Positions 1-11,037 of a stretch of 64,000 nt of DNA are shown here, piece by piece. Location of the stretch: contig NC_134370.1 of the NCBI RefSeq assembly GCF_035582795.1, positions 46,549,501-46,613,500 on the forward strand, in the 5' to 3' direction. Made by a program: the position numbers and the translations under genes. The stretch is from Mycteria americana (taxonomy: Eukaryota; Chordata; Aves; Ciconiiformes; Ciconiidae). The notes beneath the pieces are model-generated. The model was given only the letters and a program-made list of their open reading frames with translations, made no database searches and was not told where the DNA came from. Numbering within the stretch: the stretch's first letter is position 1; each line of letters opens with the position of its first letter.

Positions 1-82
1 TCACCCCCTGTCCAGTTGACGAGGAGGAGTGATAGAGCAGCTTGGTGGGCACCTGGAGGCCAGTCAAGGTCAACTCACCACA
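1..82 (+). mobile_element. Terminal part of the long ERV LTR, cut by window start
   Basis: Mirror of 29111-29192: it ends ...GTCAACTCACCACA at 82. It shows that the P1 left arm continues outside the window into the same LTR. Confidence 0.8.
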
Positions 83-387
83 GCAGCTGTAGTGTCAGGT
101 GTGGGGAAGACAGCTGATGTGGTGGGGCTGTGCTGCTTGGGATATGTGATGAGGTCAGCTGCTTGAGTTCTGCTCAACAACCAACAAAAGTGGACTTCTT
201 ACTGGCCCTTTCTCTTCACCTGACTTGCCCACCTTGTAAATGGGGAGAAGAAATTCCCATCCATGCAGGCGTTTCTGGGGGGAGGCAAGAACAAGTGTGG
301 TGGGCAACGGGGTGCCCTGTGCAGGTAGCTGGAGGCCCATGGCTGCAGCGTGGTCCATTGCAGGGAGCCCAAAAGGGGACTGCGCCC

Positions 388-469
388 CCTAGTTGGCGGG
401 ATTCAAACTTGCGCGGGGAAACCCCAATGGATTTCTAGTCCATCGCCTTCACCACTTGGCCACAACTAC
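388..469 (-). pseudogene. Decayed tRNA-Ser(AGA)
   Basis: 82 nt, closely resembling vertebrate tRNA-Ser(AGA): GATGGACTAGAAATCCATT forms a perfect anticodon arm with anticodon AGA, and the serine-type long variable arm (GGGGTTTCCCC) is intact. The T stem GCAAG/CCCGC has two A-C mismatches, the B box reads GTTTGAATCC, and the first acceptor pair is G-G. The tRNA could still be transcribed, but this looks like a drifting copy and not a working gene. Confidence 0.8.
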
Positions 470-1099
470 CTGCTCCAGCCCTCTCTGCCCTGCTGATCAC
501 ATGCCCTGTGCAGTGACACCTGGCTCCCTGGGAGTTTCAGGGCAATGCTCCACTCGAAGCCCTGCAGTTGGGACCTGCACTGAGCATAACAGGCACCTGG
601 CACAGGCTTCCAGAGGCCTTGAGAGGCGTAACCCCAGGGGCTACAGCCGCAGCTCCCAGGGCTTTACGCTCAGCTGGGCATCTGGGATATCCTGCCACGG
701 GGGGATGCTTTCACTGCCCTGATGGTATCTATCTCATCTGCTTCCAGGGAAGAAGGGAAGGCAGCTGTGCAGAGACAACCAGGGCTGGTGGTGGTTGTGG
801 GGTAGGCTATTAGACCCCACTTGGCTTCTCAAATTTATCTGAGGGGGTCTCCAAGCCTGCTGTGAGCAGTAGGGTGGGGACACTGCTGCAGGGAAGATGG
901 TGACCTCCAGGAGGCACCTCCAGCCTCTTGGGGACATAGGGTGGTGTCAACCCTTGAACAAAGACCACGACTGCCATGCAGGTTGTTGGTGTGTAGAGGG
1001 AATGGTTTGCGAGAGTGGGAGAGAAAGGGCAAGTGGGAGAGAAAGAGCCTGGCTGAGGAGAAGTGTGAGGGGCAAAGGGAGAATAAATGAGAGGTGTGG
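470..1099. other. Module A outer part, no gene seen
   Basis: No recognisable gene or repeat other than a short GAGAGAAAG-rich stretch near 1015-1085. The mirror is 28094-28723. Confidence 0.5.
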
Positions 1100-2640
1100 A
1101 TGACTTTGAGGGAGACAGGAGAGAGTTTGTTTTGGTGGAATAGGTATGTCTAGATCTTTTTGCCAGCTCTGGCAGGCATTGTCCAATGCCTGAGCATGCA
1201 CCAAAATACCAAACGACCTGCAAAAGCGATAATTTCCATCACCAGATGAAAGTAGCTGCGATTCCCCTTTGGCTCTGGAGCAGGAAAGTGTCGTTCATGA
1301 GTCGGTGTGGAGGTGGTACACGTGGCAGTGCCTGCCTGCATGCAGAACAAGGGTGGGAGGTGGTCACGGTTGAGGGGTGAGCAGGAGGAGCGGCTTGAGG
1401 AAGTGTGTGCGTGCGCGGGGGGCTGGAAGGAGGAGGCCGGCCAGCCTGTGAAGTGGAGGAGCAGGAGAAAGGCCAGGCTCTGGTCCGGAGGAGCAGACGG
1501 CAGCACTGCCCACAGGTGCGTTGCAGGTACGGTGGTGAGCAGAGCTGCCTTCCAAGCAGTTGGCGTGTTTTTTATTCCTGGCCAATGCTGCCAAACGCCT
1601 CTTCAGCCTGGCTCCAGGGTGCCTTATATCTTCTGCAGGTAGCCTCTCCTGCTCAAATAGCACCCAGCTTTCCCCTGAGGGTTCAAGTTGCCCCCTTCAC
1701 CTCTCCGCAGCCTTGAGACCAACTGAGACCAGTGCTTTCTGCCTGCCGGGAGGGCTCCAGGCTGGGCTCTTCACTGCAGTGCTGGTACAGGAGCCAGGAG
1801 AGAGGCTTTTTTGGCCTGGAACTGCTGGTGCTGCTAGCTGCAGCTGGCAGGAAAAGGATGCTGCTGTGGCACGGTACACATGAAGATCAATAATGCCTCG
1901 GTGGTTGTCAAGGGACACACTGAGACCAGGTATGCGGTTTGGGTGTGGGGTGGGAGGAGGTTTGTTCTTTATGTAATGGTTCAAAGGCCTGTCTGTCTGA
2001 TCTGAAGTCACCCTGGAGACACTGACCTGCCCTGTCCAGGCTCCGGCATTGCACAGACACCCTGAAGTTTACTGGCACTGGTTTTGAAGATGTTCCTGGT
2101 AACTGGGAACTGAGACGCCCTCATTTCTCTTGCAGCTTGTAGGCTGTGGTCCAAGGAAAAGACAAGGAGCCTCTCACAAGTAGACTCTCTACCTGAAGGG
2201 GGTGAAGCTTCTCAAGTCTCTCATTGCAGGGCTGCTTAAAGAAAATAAAGCAACATTCTTTGCTGTGCTGACAGTCAAAAGCCATTCTAGGCAGTGGGCT
2301 TGTATGGAGGCTTTAGGTTGGCACAGTATTTACAGTTTCCCAGTCTGTCAATCAGCAATGCTACCAGTAAGTGGAGTTACAAAGAGGGAGATTGTGATTG
2401 CTCATGCTCTGTTCCCTACTGAAATGCCCACCCTAAGCCCACCTTGCAGTCATACTGCTTACGTCAGACCTGAAAACCAGCGCTTCCATCCTTTCACGCC
2501 ATACCCATAGCCTGGACTTTATTCGCACAACACCCATGAAAGAGAGAGTTGCAATGGCTGTTTTTCATATGAAGTTTACAAACAACAGCTGAGAGGACCT
2601 CTCAAAAGGTCTGTATTAACATTCACATATGACCAACTGG
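1100..2640. repeat. A/B shared segment, copy in A
   Basis: Homologous to 16420-17985 in module B in the same order, about 90% by eye, with small indels. It runs from the GAGGTGTGGATGACTTTGAG block to CATATGAAGTTT. I recognise no gene in it. Further copies: 26553-28093, 42107-43672 and 51194-52759. Confidence 0.75.
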
Positions 2641-2649
2641 GGCACTGGT

Positions 2650-3750
2650 CTATAATCACCCTCACAGCAAAACAGGGCTACTATGTGTGGCATTTCTTGT
2701 ATTTGCACCTCTGTCAATCGCCTCTTGCCCTCGCACTGGGCACCACTGACAAGAGGATGGCGTCCTCTTCTTTAATCCACCTGTCCACTCTCCAGTACCC
2801 ACAGGCTTCCCTTCCCCCAGCTAACCAACCCCAGCTCTCCCAGCCTGTCCTTGTATGATGGATGAATCAAGTCCTCAATGACTTTGGTGTCCCTTTGGTG
2901 GGGCTGGCAGATCTCCTGGCTGGGCAGAAATGGGAATGAGCTGCACGATGACACCCGTGGAGTCCCTGTAAGGGCACTTGGGATGCAGAAGTCCAGGTCT
3001 CCTGCAGAGGAAGGAAACCTTGCAGAAGGCTTTCCACTTGCTGCCAGGAGCACATTAGAGCAAGACAGAAAGCAGAAGCAACAGCATTCAGTCAGGGGAA
3101 GACGTGCACCTGCCCCAAAGTTCGTGCACCTCAGGCAGCAGTGAGTGTCTTGGTGGCGCAGCATCGAGGAGAGTGGCGCATCATCTGGGCAACTAAACAG
3201 CGACACTGGATATCTCTTTGTTCTTGGCTGCATGCTTGCATGTGGGAGGCCTTGGTTTACTGCTGAGCAGCTTCGGTGCTTTTTTCCTCCTAATCAACTG
3301 TGAGTAGCAAGGTGCATCACCAAAAGGAAAGGAGGTATAACCCTGACTTCCAAATGCCAGGACTCTGGCTGAGATTCAGGCTCAGAAAGGCAACTTGTCC
3401 CGGCATGTTTCTGAAGGCGCCCTGCCCACCTCGGCTGAGCACACGTGTCCATTTTTTGCTGCCACCTCAGGAAGTGTTGTCATCTGAGCCCAGTTCATAA
3501 GCCTGCTTCTGTCCTCTGCCAGGGGTTACTCAGGGCAGGCAGCGGAAAGTCACTGCTTCCTGAGCGTACATGCAAGACGCGCTGGGTACACCGGCAGAAA
3601 AAAATGAGATCAGCTCTTGAATGTCTTCAATGGTGGGACCCAAGGCTGACCCTGAGAGACATCAGAGGGCTGTGCTCACAAGGCTACAGACTCACACCCC
3701 ATTTCCCCAAGGCTTTTTGGTCTCTCTCTTGCCTGCTTGCTTATTTTTGT
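2650..3750. other. A-specific DNA between shared segment and keratin block
   Basis: Absent from module B. It contains one weak CR1-like patch (2770-2880) and otherwise nothing I recognise. The mirror is 25443-26543. Confidence 0.5.
2770..2880 (-). mobile_element. Possible CR1 fragment
   Basis: The minus strand has ACAAGGACAGGCTGGGAGAG followed by CTGGGGTTGGTTAGCTGG, resembling the CR1 stretch GAGGACAGGCTGAGAGAGCTGG. It is short and weak. The mirror copy lies at 26313-26423. Confidence 0.45.
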
Positions 3751-4327
3751 TGCTCTGGTATCAGTTCAGGGAGCTCTATCCACAACTGGTGGAAAGCTCA
3801 CGACAGAAGACAGCGCTCTTCCTTGCAGAGCAGGGGGGGTAACTGACAGAGGAGGAGAACAAACCACCACGAGTCTCCAGCTATGCTGCGCAAAGTCTTT
3901 AATGAGAAGGAGCAAATGCAGTGGCACAGAACAGAGACCAAGAAACACGTCTGCAGGGTTCAGGGAGGCACAGAGAATGGCTCATTTCCCAAGGACAAGC
4001 TCCACACAAAGCGCTTGCCTTTCCCCATTCTGCTCTACCTGCTGGCAATCCCAGCCCACCAAGAGCAGTCCCTAACTGCAGCACCCTCCCCCCATCAGCA
4101 GGAGATTCAGCAAAGCAGAAGAGAATGAGCCCTTTCTCAAGGAGCTCAGAGCAAAGCAGAGCCAGAGGAGGCAGGGCGAGGCCTGCCCTGCAGCCAGGAG
4201 CAGTGGGCATGGGTCCCTCCTGCCAGGTGGAAGAGGTCAGCCAGCCCATCTGCAAGGCGTGGGCATGCTCCTGCTGCTGCAGGGTCCCCGTGTTCCGTCC
4301 CGCTCCAAAGGGGATGATCCGCCGGCT

Positions 4328-4645
4328 TCAGCAGTTCAGACTGCAGCGGGGGGGAGGCAGACACAGCCCTGACCCCCCCAGACCAAGGGAGCCCCCAGAA
4401 GAGATGGGAACCCCGCCGGCACTGAGGGAGCTCCCAACAGCAGCTGACAGAGAGGATCCCACGGCTGTGCTCTGAGGGAAAGAGGTGAGGATGGGGCCCG
4501 GCAGGGTCACCACCACCGGGGAGGCCTCGATGAACACCGTTGAGTCAGCACAGCGGGCGACACAGGGCTCACTGCAGCTGCTTGCAAGCGGGGTTGGGGC
4601 AGAAGTGCCGCAGGGGCGTGGGAGACAGGGTGTGAAGCAAGACAT
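4328..4645 (-). CDS. Feather-type beta-keratin (corneous beta-protein), copy 1
   Basis: The gene encodes a 105-residue structural protein. Beta-keratins polymerise into the filament-matrix of feather, scale, claw and beak cells. The start is the Met at 4645, not the upstream in-frame Met at 4708, because the upstream codons lie in the intron before the acceptor at 4667-4668. Seen in the protein: a Cys-rich N-terminus (Cys 3, 7, 12, 24, 28, 32), the conserved beta-sheet core at about residues 31-64 with the family hallmark [17 protein letters not shown], a Ser/Gly/Ala middle (GVPISSGG), and a short tail with Cys 95, 101 and 105. Its length is close to feather keratins (about 98 aa) and shorter than Gly-rich scale keratins. 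Exon 1 is about 5209-5243, the GT-AG intron is 4667-5208, and ATTAAA (3898-3903) is a plausible poly(A) signal giving a 3' UTR of about 430 nt. Feather, claw or other subfamily is not certain. Confidence 0.93.
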   Translation of the reverse strand: MSCFTPCLPRPCGTSAPTPLASSCSEPCVARCADSTVFIEASPVVVTLPGPILTSFPQSTAVGSSLSAAVGSSLSAGGVPISSGGSLGLGGSGLCLPPPRCSLNC

Positions 4646-5208
4646 CTCTCGGTGAGGGAGGCAAAGCTGAAAGACAGAGCAGGCAGGGAGCACGAACCTC
4701 AATATCATCTGTCTTTCTTTTCCTCAGCTCTCTCCGTGGACAGTCTTTGTTTTAAAAACACACACGGTGCCTACAGCTCCCACGGCCCTCATTGGGCCCT
4801 CTGAGTGGCACGGCACAGGAAGGCTGAACCACTTTTGGGATAGGACCCAGGCACGCTGGGTTTAAAGCACTCGTGGAAAGACTGATCATACCCCATCCCT
4901 AGAACAAACATTGCTGCACTGCAGAAGGCACTGGGTGCGCTTGGCCATTTGGTTGGAGAGCATCTGCCTAAGGCAGACATTCTGGTGGGCAGACCTCCCT
5001 GCAGCTGAGCCCCACTGATCCCCTTCTGCTTGAAAGAACCCCCCTCTTCCCAGCTCTCCCCGGCCACCACCGTCAAAAGGGAAAGAGGTGACAGCCCTTC
5101 GACAGTTCTATTGCAGGGCCAAGCCGAGGCAGCCCAAGTATCAACCTGAGGAGCCCACCATGACAGCAGTTCAGCCCACAGGGACAGAGGGAGCAGACTC
5201 AGGCTTAC

Positions 5209-5275
5209 CTTGTTCCTCGAGGAAAGGGAGGCAAGAGAGGAGGATGCAGAGCCTGGAGCAGTGCAGGCTTTTATG
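5209..5275 (-). promoter_or_regulatory. Keratin copy 1 core promoter and non-coding exon 1
   Basis: CATAAAAG (5268-5275) is a TATA box. Transcription should start about 25-30 bp downstream, near 5243. Exon 1 then ends at the AACAAG|GTAAGC donor (5208/5209). A GC-rich CCCCGCGGGG palindrome lies just upstream of the TATA box. The S module begins 147 bp upstream. Confidence 0.75.
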
Positions 5276-5449
5276 CTGTGTCCCAGAGCCCCGCGGGGCC
5301 ACAAACATTCCTTGCTCATGAAGCATCTGAACACCTAGCAGCTGTCACTTGCCAGGGCCTTGCTGGTGATTAAGCCCTTGCCTCTTTCATCTGAAATGAA
5401 GTTATACTCCCTTTTCATACTACCGAACGTCGAAACAATTCATCAGTGT

Positions 5450-6665
5450 CCCAGCTTCATAAGGCCAGTTAACTCAGCGGTCTCAGGCTAGCTGTGCAGA
5501 GATTTTAACTGGTTTTGCATCATATGGATTGCCATGGTCACTTCAGCCTCTTCATGGTGAGTTTGTCCACGAATCATGGTGGAATTCAACCGTGAAGGAC
5601 ACCTTGAGTTAGCTCTCAAGTGCTTTCAGTGCAGGCACTCAGGCTAACCCTGGCAGACATTTCCCCCCGCAGGTCATCGTAGACACACAGAAGACTGGGG
5701 GTAAGTTCAGGCAGAATGTCAAGACTGCATAGTCCCATATGGGAGAAGAGACTCATCTCACCAGCAATGTGGCAAAGCTCAACGTCTAGGAAAGACCATT
5801 GTGGCATGGAGGGAAGCCACCTGCAGGCAGGAGTGACTGCCACGAGGAGCTTGCTTACGCTCATCAGGCTCTACCACGGCCTGGCTGTGTGATCAAAGAG
5901 ATGCCTGTGTTCTTCCCCAAAAGAGACCCACACCCAAACTGACCTGTTTTGCTCAGCAAGGGCATCCCACAGGCCAAAGGCCTGATGGCCTGTTTTTGAG
6001 GAGGGACGCAGGGCAGGGAGCCAAAAGCTCATGGCCCTTTTTCCTGGGTCAGGGATAGGGTGGCCCATTCCATGCATTTCAATCTACAAAGGGACATTGG
6101 ATCAGTCTCCCAGAGCACCTGGGAGTCACCGTGATGTGGAAGACTTGGGAAAAACCCTGAACTCCTGGCAAACATGAGTCACCCTGCTGTGGAATTCAGT
6201 GGACACGGTGCCCTCGTCTCAGGCATGCCAGGCATACCAGAGCCCATAGCCCCAAAGTGCCGCTTTCCTCAAGACCATTTCCTCAGGTGTTAGCACCATT
6301 CCTGAAACAACTGGTACTTCTGTGCAATCTCGTGCCACTTCTGCCGTCCAAGGCATAGCCTTTTGCTGCCTGCTCAGGGGCCCATGAGACTCAGTGCACC
6401 CCAGAATAATGTGGGATGGATCATTTCCCCAGGTTTTCTGGGCCAACCTCCTGCTCTGAGCAGACCAAGCTTCCCAGTTACCTCAGAAGACTCCCGTCAA
6501 CTTCTGAGCACTGCCACTGTCGGAGAGGTCACTGTCTCTTGCGCAGCTCTTCCAGGACTACACCGCACCCTCTGTCACTTCTTTTCCCACAATGACAGAC
6601 GGTATTTCCCTTGTTGCAACTTGTCTCTTGTCCTTTTGCAGTGCACCTCTCCGGAGAGTTTGGCT
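5450..6665 (-). repeat. R repeat
   Basis: Unnamed interspersed sequence of about 1.0-1.5 kb. The core shared by all copies includes ATGCATGGAATGGGCCA, AGTGACAGRGGG, and a CR1-like tail around CAGAATAATG. A copy lies upstream of each keratin promoter. Mirror and duplicate copies: 22511-23743 (+) and 48198-49430 (+). Confidence 0.7.
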
Positions 6666-7198
6666 CCATCTCTCTGTGTCCCAGCACAGCTTCCACTGCA
6701 AATCCCCGAGGGAGCCTTTACTCCTAATCCTGGTATTTACTTCCCGTCCATCTCCAGACCTTACCCCATAACCCTGGAATCTTCTCACCAGTGCTGGCAC
6801 CCTCACTGTCATCTCCTGGTAGCCCACTTGTGGGCCTGGGAGGCTCAGCTGTGAGAGCCCCTGGCTGGTAGGGTGGGGACCAGGCCTCCTTTCACCAAGC
6901 CCCTGCTCAGATGAAAGCATACCTGTTTGGTGGATACATGGTTGGAGTGGGTCATCTCAAAAGCTCCTTTCCAAGACAAGCTCATTCATGAAAGCTGATG
7001 GGAAGGATCGTTGCCCTTCCCTTGCCACTGCAGGGGCCACATCTGGATTGGTGTGCCCATTTTGGTTTGATGCAAGCTGAAGGTTCCTGGCCAACACCTC
7101 ACACACGCACACACAAACACAGACCCCCACAAAAAGAGGAGAGCACAGTCACACAGAAATGGGCTAGGAATAATGTAATGAAAAAAACAATCAATCAC

Positions 7199-7364
7199 CT
7201 TCATGTTCTTCATTTGTCTGGAGAGGGTTTCCAGGATGAGTTGCTCCTGCCCCTTCCCAGGGATCGAGGTGAGGCTGAGCAGCCTCTGGTTTCCCAAGTC
7301 CTCCTTCATGCCCTTCTGGAAGACAGGAGTGGCATTGACTTCTTCCAGGCCTCAGGAACCTCTC
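7199..7364 (-). mobile_element. CR1 LINE reverse-transcriptase fragment
   Basis: It translates, with one frameshift, to PEAWKK then TPVFQKGMKEDLGN and SLTSIPGKGQEQLILE. These match the CR1 ORF2 stretch that normally reads WKKANVTPVFKKGKKEDPGN and SLTSIPGKVMEQLILE. It is a short dead fragment in the middle of S. Confidence 0.85.
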
Positions 7365-7479
7365 CCAGTTGCCATCACCCTTCAAAGACAATCCTCTTCC
7401 AGAAGTCCTCCTTGTCTGAGTGCTTGTCACGAGTTGTCAGCACAAAGACAGCATGGGTATCTGCAGGTGAGCTCCCTGC

Positions 7480-7870
7480 TACCTGAGTACCTGAGTGGCC
7501 AGAAGCTAGAACATGGCTTAGATGTTGACTGTGAGGTCGCATCTGGCTCCGCAGGCCATGTGCAGGAACATGGCTTGCGCTAGGTGCTTGTGTTCCTGGT
7601 AAGCAGCAGCGTGCACATTTTGGGCTATGTGCTGGTGAGTTCCCTTCTACCTCATTGCTTGCTAGGCCAGCAGCAGGCGTGTGGTTTGCATTTTGATTTT
7701 AAGGTCACTTCTGTCTCTGCAGGTGATGGGCCAGAGTAGGCTCAGGGCAGCCCTAGGTGCTTGTGAAGTTGCTTGTGCCTGAATACTTGGTAGGAAAGAA
7801 GGAGGCACATGGCTTGGATGCTGATTGCAAGGTCACTGGTACCTGAGTAGCAGATGGGCCAGTGAGAGGA
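7480..7870. repeat. Degenerate tandem repeat in the centre of S
   Basis: About three units of 120-165 bp sharing AAGTGACCTT/AGGTCACT, CATCCAAGCCATGTG-like and CTCAGGTA-like blocks. One more unit survives in module B near 16170-16310. Copies: 21306-21696 and 46993-47383. Confidence 0.6.
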
Positions 7871-7944
7871 AAGTTCCAGGCAAGTGAAGAACTGCAGCCT
7901 CCCAACGGCGACAGGAGGTCGTGTAAGGATGGAGCCAGACTCTC

Positions 7945-9420
7945 CGGAGAGGTGCACTGCGAGAGGGCAAGATCAAAGCTAACAAGTTGCAACAAGGGAA
8001 ATGCCAGCTGTCTGTGTGGGAAAAGAAGTGACAGGGGGCATGGTGCAGCCCTGGAAGAGCTGCCCAAGAGACAGTGACCTCTCCGACAGAGGCAGTGTTC
8101 AGAAGTCGATGAAGGCCCAGAGCTTCCTGAGGTGTATGGGAAGTTTAGTCTGCTTGGAGCCCGAAGTCGTCCCAGAGAACATCCAGAGGTCCCTTCTAAC
8201 CTTCATTATTCTGGGGTGCACTGAGTCTCATGGGCCCTTGATCAGCCACTGAAAGGCAATGCCTTGGAAGGCAGCAGCAGCGTGAGATTCCATAGAAGCA
8301 GCAGTTGTTTCAGAAATGGTGCTACAATGTGTGGAAATGCCCTTGAAGAAAGCAGCCCTGTGGGAGGAATGAGGCTGTGAGCTCTGTTATCCCCGACACG
8401 CCTGAGGCTGGGGCACCGTGTCCACTGAAGTCCACAGCACAATGACTCATGTTTGCCGGGAGTTCAGGGTTTTTCCCAACTCTGCCACATCACAATGACT
8501 CCCAGGTGCTCTGGGACACTGATCCGATGTCCATTTGTAGTTTGAAATGCATGGAATGGGCCACCCCATCCCTGACCCAGGAAAAAGAGCTGCGAGCTTT
8601 TGGCTCCCTGCCCTGCGCCTCTTCTCAAAAGGAGGCCATCCAGGCCTTTGGCCTTTGAGATGCCCTTGCTGAGCAAAACAGAGCCACTTGGGGGTGGGTC
8701 TCTTTCAGGGAAGGAGGCAGGCATCTCTTTGATCACCCTCCTATGCCTTGATTTGCTTCTTTCCAACAGGTTCGCCACTTCCCAAGCTGAGCCCAGACCC
8801 CTGGTTGGAAGAAGCATGAGGGCCTGGTCAAGTAGTTCAGGGACATGGCTATGGAGATCCCATGGAGAAGTCACTTGAAAGAGACCAGCCTTGGAGAAGT
8901 CACTTGAAAGAGACCTGCCTGACTCTCTGGTCTGCTCTTCATCGTTATGAATCTGCCTATGAATCTGCCTATGAATCTCCCTGGGCTTGTGGGCATTACA
9001 AACAGGCTGTGGCAGAGCCTGATGGGCGTATGCAAGGTCTTTGTGGCTGTCACTCCTGCCCGCAAGGGGCTTCCCTACAGCCCACAATGATCCTTCTTTG
9101 ACATTGAGCTTTGCCACATCCCTGGAGAGCTGCGTCTCTTCTCCCACGTGTGATTGTGCAATCTTGACCGTCTACCTGAACTTACTCCACAGTCTCCCAA
9201 TGACCCGCGGGGAGAAATGTCTGCCAGGGTTAGCCTGAGTGCCTGCACTGAAAGCACCTGAGAGCTAACGCGAGGTGTCCCCCATAGCTGAATTTCACCG
9301 TGACTGGTGGCCACACTTACCATGAAGGGGGAAATGGGACAATGGCAATCTGTATGACGCAAACCCACTTAAAAACTCATTCTACACTAGCCCGAGACCT
9401 CTGAGTTAATTGGCTTATGA
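7945..9420 (+). repeat. R repeat, inverted partner inside S
   Basis: The opposite-facing R of the S module. It carries a 12-13-bp tandem (ATGAATCTGCCT three times, about 8945-8980) and a 26-bp tandem around 8870. Mirror and duplicate copies: 19756-21231 (-) and 45443-46918 (-). Its 227-codon open frame is not conserved in the other R copies. Confidence 0.7.
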
Positions 9421-9784
9421 ATCTGGGACACTGATGAATTGTTTCGACGTTCGGTGGGGGCCGTGTGGGCCAGTGCAGGCAGCTTCATTGCTCCGGGCAT
9501 TTTGTCCTTGGTTACCTTCCTGGCAGCACTGCCTGCTGGGTCAGCCGTGGTCCCCAGCCTGTTTGCTTCCCCAAGGTCATGGTAACTGCTCCTACCACAG
9601 GAGCCTCCGATGCTGCTCCTCCCTGCAGGATGTTTTGTATCCCCCTTACAGGCTTCATTGGGAGCCAGAGATCTCCCAGAGCTCCCCAGCCCCTGGGAGC
9701 TGCAGCTCAGGCCATGCTGACCCACACAGGAGGCCAGGTAATTCCCTGGTCCTGCACTCCCAAGGTCTTTCTGGCTGAGGGTAG

Positions 9785-9925
9785 GCCTTGGCAAGCCAGA
9801 GAGCCACCTTCACACAGCGGAAGCTGCAGTCAGGTGCCCCCTCACCTTCTCTTCTCCAGGCTGAACAAACCCAGCTCCCTCAGCATCTTCCCCAGTCACC
9901 ACGTGCTCCAGCATGCTCTGATAAC
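9785..9925 (-). mobile_element. CR1 LINE 3'-region fragment
   Basis: The minus strand reads GATGCTGAGGGAGCTGGG, TTGTTCAGCCTGGAGAAGAG and AAGGTGAGGGGGCACCTGAC, the well-known conserved stretch of CR1. Confidence 0.8.
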
Positions 9926-10370
9926 ACCTTGTGCACGACCCCTCTTCCTCTTCCTGTGCGCACTGCAAGACCTCTTCTGTGGCTCATACTTCCTGACTGT
10001 GGTCCTTCTGAAGAATGCCACCAGTGCTCATGCAATCTGTGGCGGGATTGCGTGAGGATGTCTCAGTCCTGTCAGCATTGTTGGAGAGAAATGCCCCAGA
10101 GCCTGTGATGTCCCTGTTGGCCTCTTACTGGTGGGCCTTTACTCCCCCCCGCCCTTCCTCCCACTGGTGCTGTCCATGTTTGCTGGCGAGGAACTGCCAG
10201 TTCAGGGAAGCTTTCTGGGTTGAAACCCTGCTGGTCAATGCCACATCCTGGATTGGCACCTATAGTATGTGCCACCGGGCCTGAAAGAGGGAAAGATGCT
10301 TCTCAGGGACTCTGCAGCTTGAGGAACAGAGGGCAGGGGAGGTCCCTGGTGACTAACGAGAGGGAAAAGT
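9926..10370. other. Module B stretch without recognised feature
   Basis: Follows the psiK-derived start of B and a CR1 piece. It holds only short fortuitous frames and a C-rich run near 10143. Copies: 35615-36059 and 58807-59251. Confidence 0.4.
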
Positions 10371-10690
10371 TGCCCCAGTCTCCAAAAATGGGGAAGAACC
10401 AAGGAAAGGTGATGATAAACTGGAGCAAGTTCAGCAGAGGATCCTGAGGGTAGTCAGGGGCCGGGGGCTCTGGCCTCGTGAGGAGGGGCTGAGGACCCAA
10501 GGCTTGCTTAGCTGGGAGAAGAAAAGGCTTTGCGGGGATCTGCAAAGGAGCCTCCCAGTGCCTACAAGGAGGTCACTGCAATGGCCGGAGGATGAGAGCC
10601 ATGGTCCCAAATTGAATAGTTTGCGGCAGGCTACACAAACAAAAATGATCACCCTGAGGGTGCCTAAGCATGGGAACAGGGGCCCAGAGA
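10371..10690 (+). mobile_element. CR1-related 3' fragment, first of a tandem pair
   Basis: Diverged CR1 3' sequence: AAACTGGAGCAAGTTCAGCA, then CTCGTGAGGAGGGGCTGAGG, then GCTGGGAGAAGAAAAGGC. It is paralogous to 12846-13190. The pair comes from an old tandem duplication of about 2.5 kb that also duplicated the tRNA-Leu region. Confidence 0.7.
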
Positions 10691-11037
10691 GGCCGCGAAA
10701 TGTCTGTCCTCAAAGTATTGTATGACCCAAAAGGACAAAGCACTGATCAGGTGGTGTGAGCCTGCTTGAAGCAGGAGGATGCCCTCTCTGACTCCCTGAA
10801 ATGCCTTCCAAGCAGAAGGGTTGTTGGAGGGTAAAGTGGAAACAGGGAGAGAGGATTTTGTGGGTGAGTGTTTGAAGGATGTCCAAAGAGCCGCATTTAT
10901 AGGCGAGAGGCATGCAGCATGTGAGTTTTGGTTTTGTCCATAGGAGGTGGGACATGCAACAAGACCTGGTCAGCAGGCTGAGGGAAGGAGGCCAAGAGAG
11001 AGAAGCCATGAAGGAGGCCACCAAGAGAGAAGAGCCC

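Larger units (their letters stand above)
1..9455 (+). repeat. Palindrome P1, left arm (modules A-K-S)
   Basis: It pairs with 19721-29193 in inverted orientation. The open frames correspond one to one with coordinates summing to 29193 (29176 inside S), and only scattered single-base differences are visible. The arm continues left of the window. Confidence 0.95.
5422..9455 (+). repeat. S module: eroded inner palindrome (left arm of P1)
   Basis: Both ends carry the motif ACCGAACGTCGAAACAATTC in inverted orientation (5422-5441 and 9436-9455). The halves next to them (about 5450-6665 and 7945-9420) are inverted copies of repeat R, at roughly 80% identity by eye. The middle holds a CR1 piece and a degenerate tandem repeat. 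The left end abuts a keratin block. The right end abuts module B instead of a second keratin block. Confidence 0.85.

Noticed and set aside
388-469. Functional tRNA-Ser(AGA)
   Set aside because: Two T-stem mismatches, an altered B box and a G-G first acceptor pair argue for a decaying copy.
3921-4475. 184-codon frame antisense to the keratin coding exon and 3' UTR
   Set aside because: Antisense shadow of a GC-rich coding exon, with no own promoter or domain.
4789-5334. 181-codon frame over keratin promoter and intron (repeated at the other four copies)
   Set aside because: It starts upstream of the TATA box and covers exon 1 and the intron. It is conserved only because the DNA is duplicated.
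7480-7870. Regular spacing that might suggest a CRISPR-like array
   Set aside because: The units are long, degenerate and contiguous without unique spacers, and the DNA is avian.
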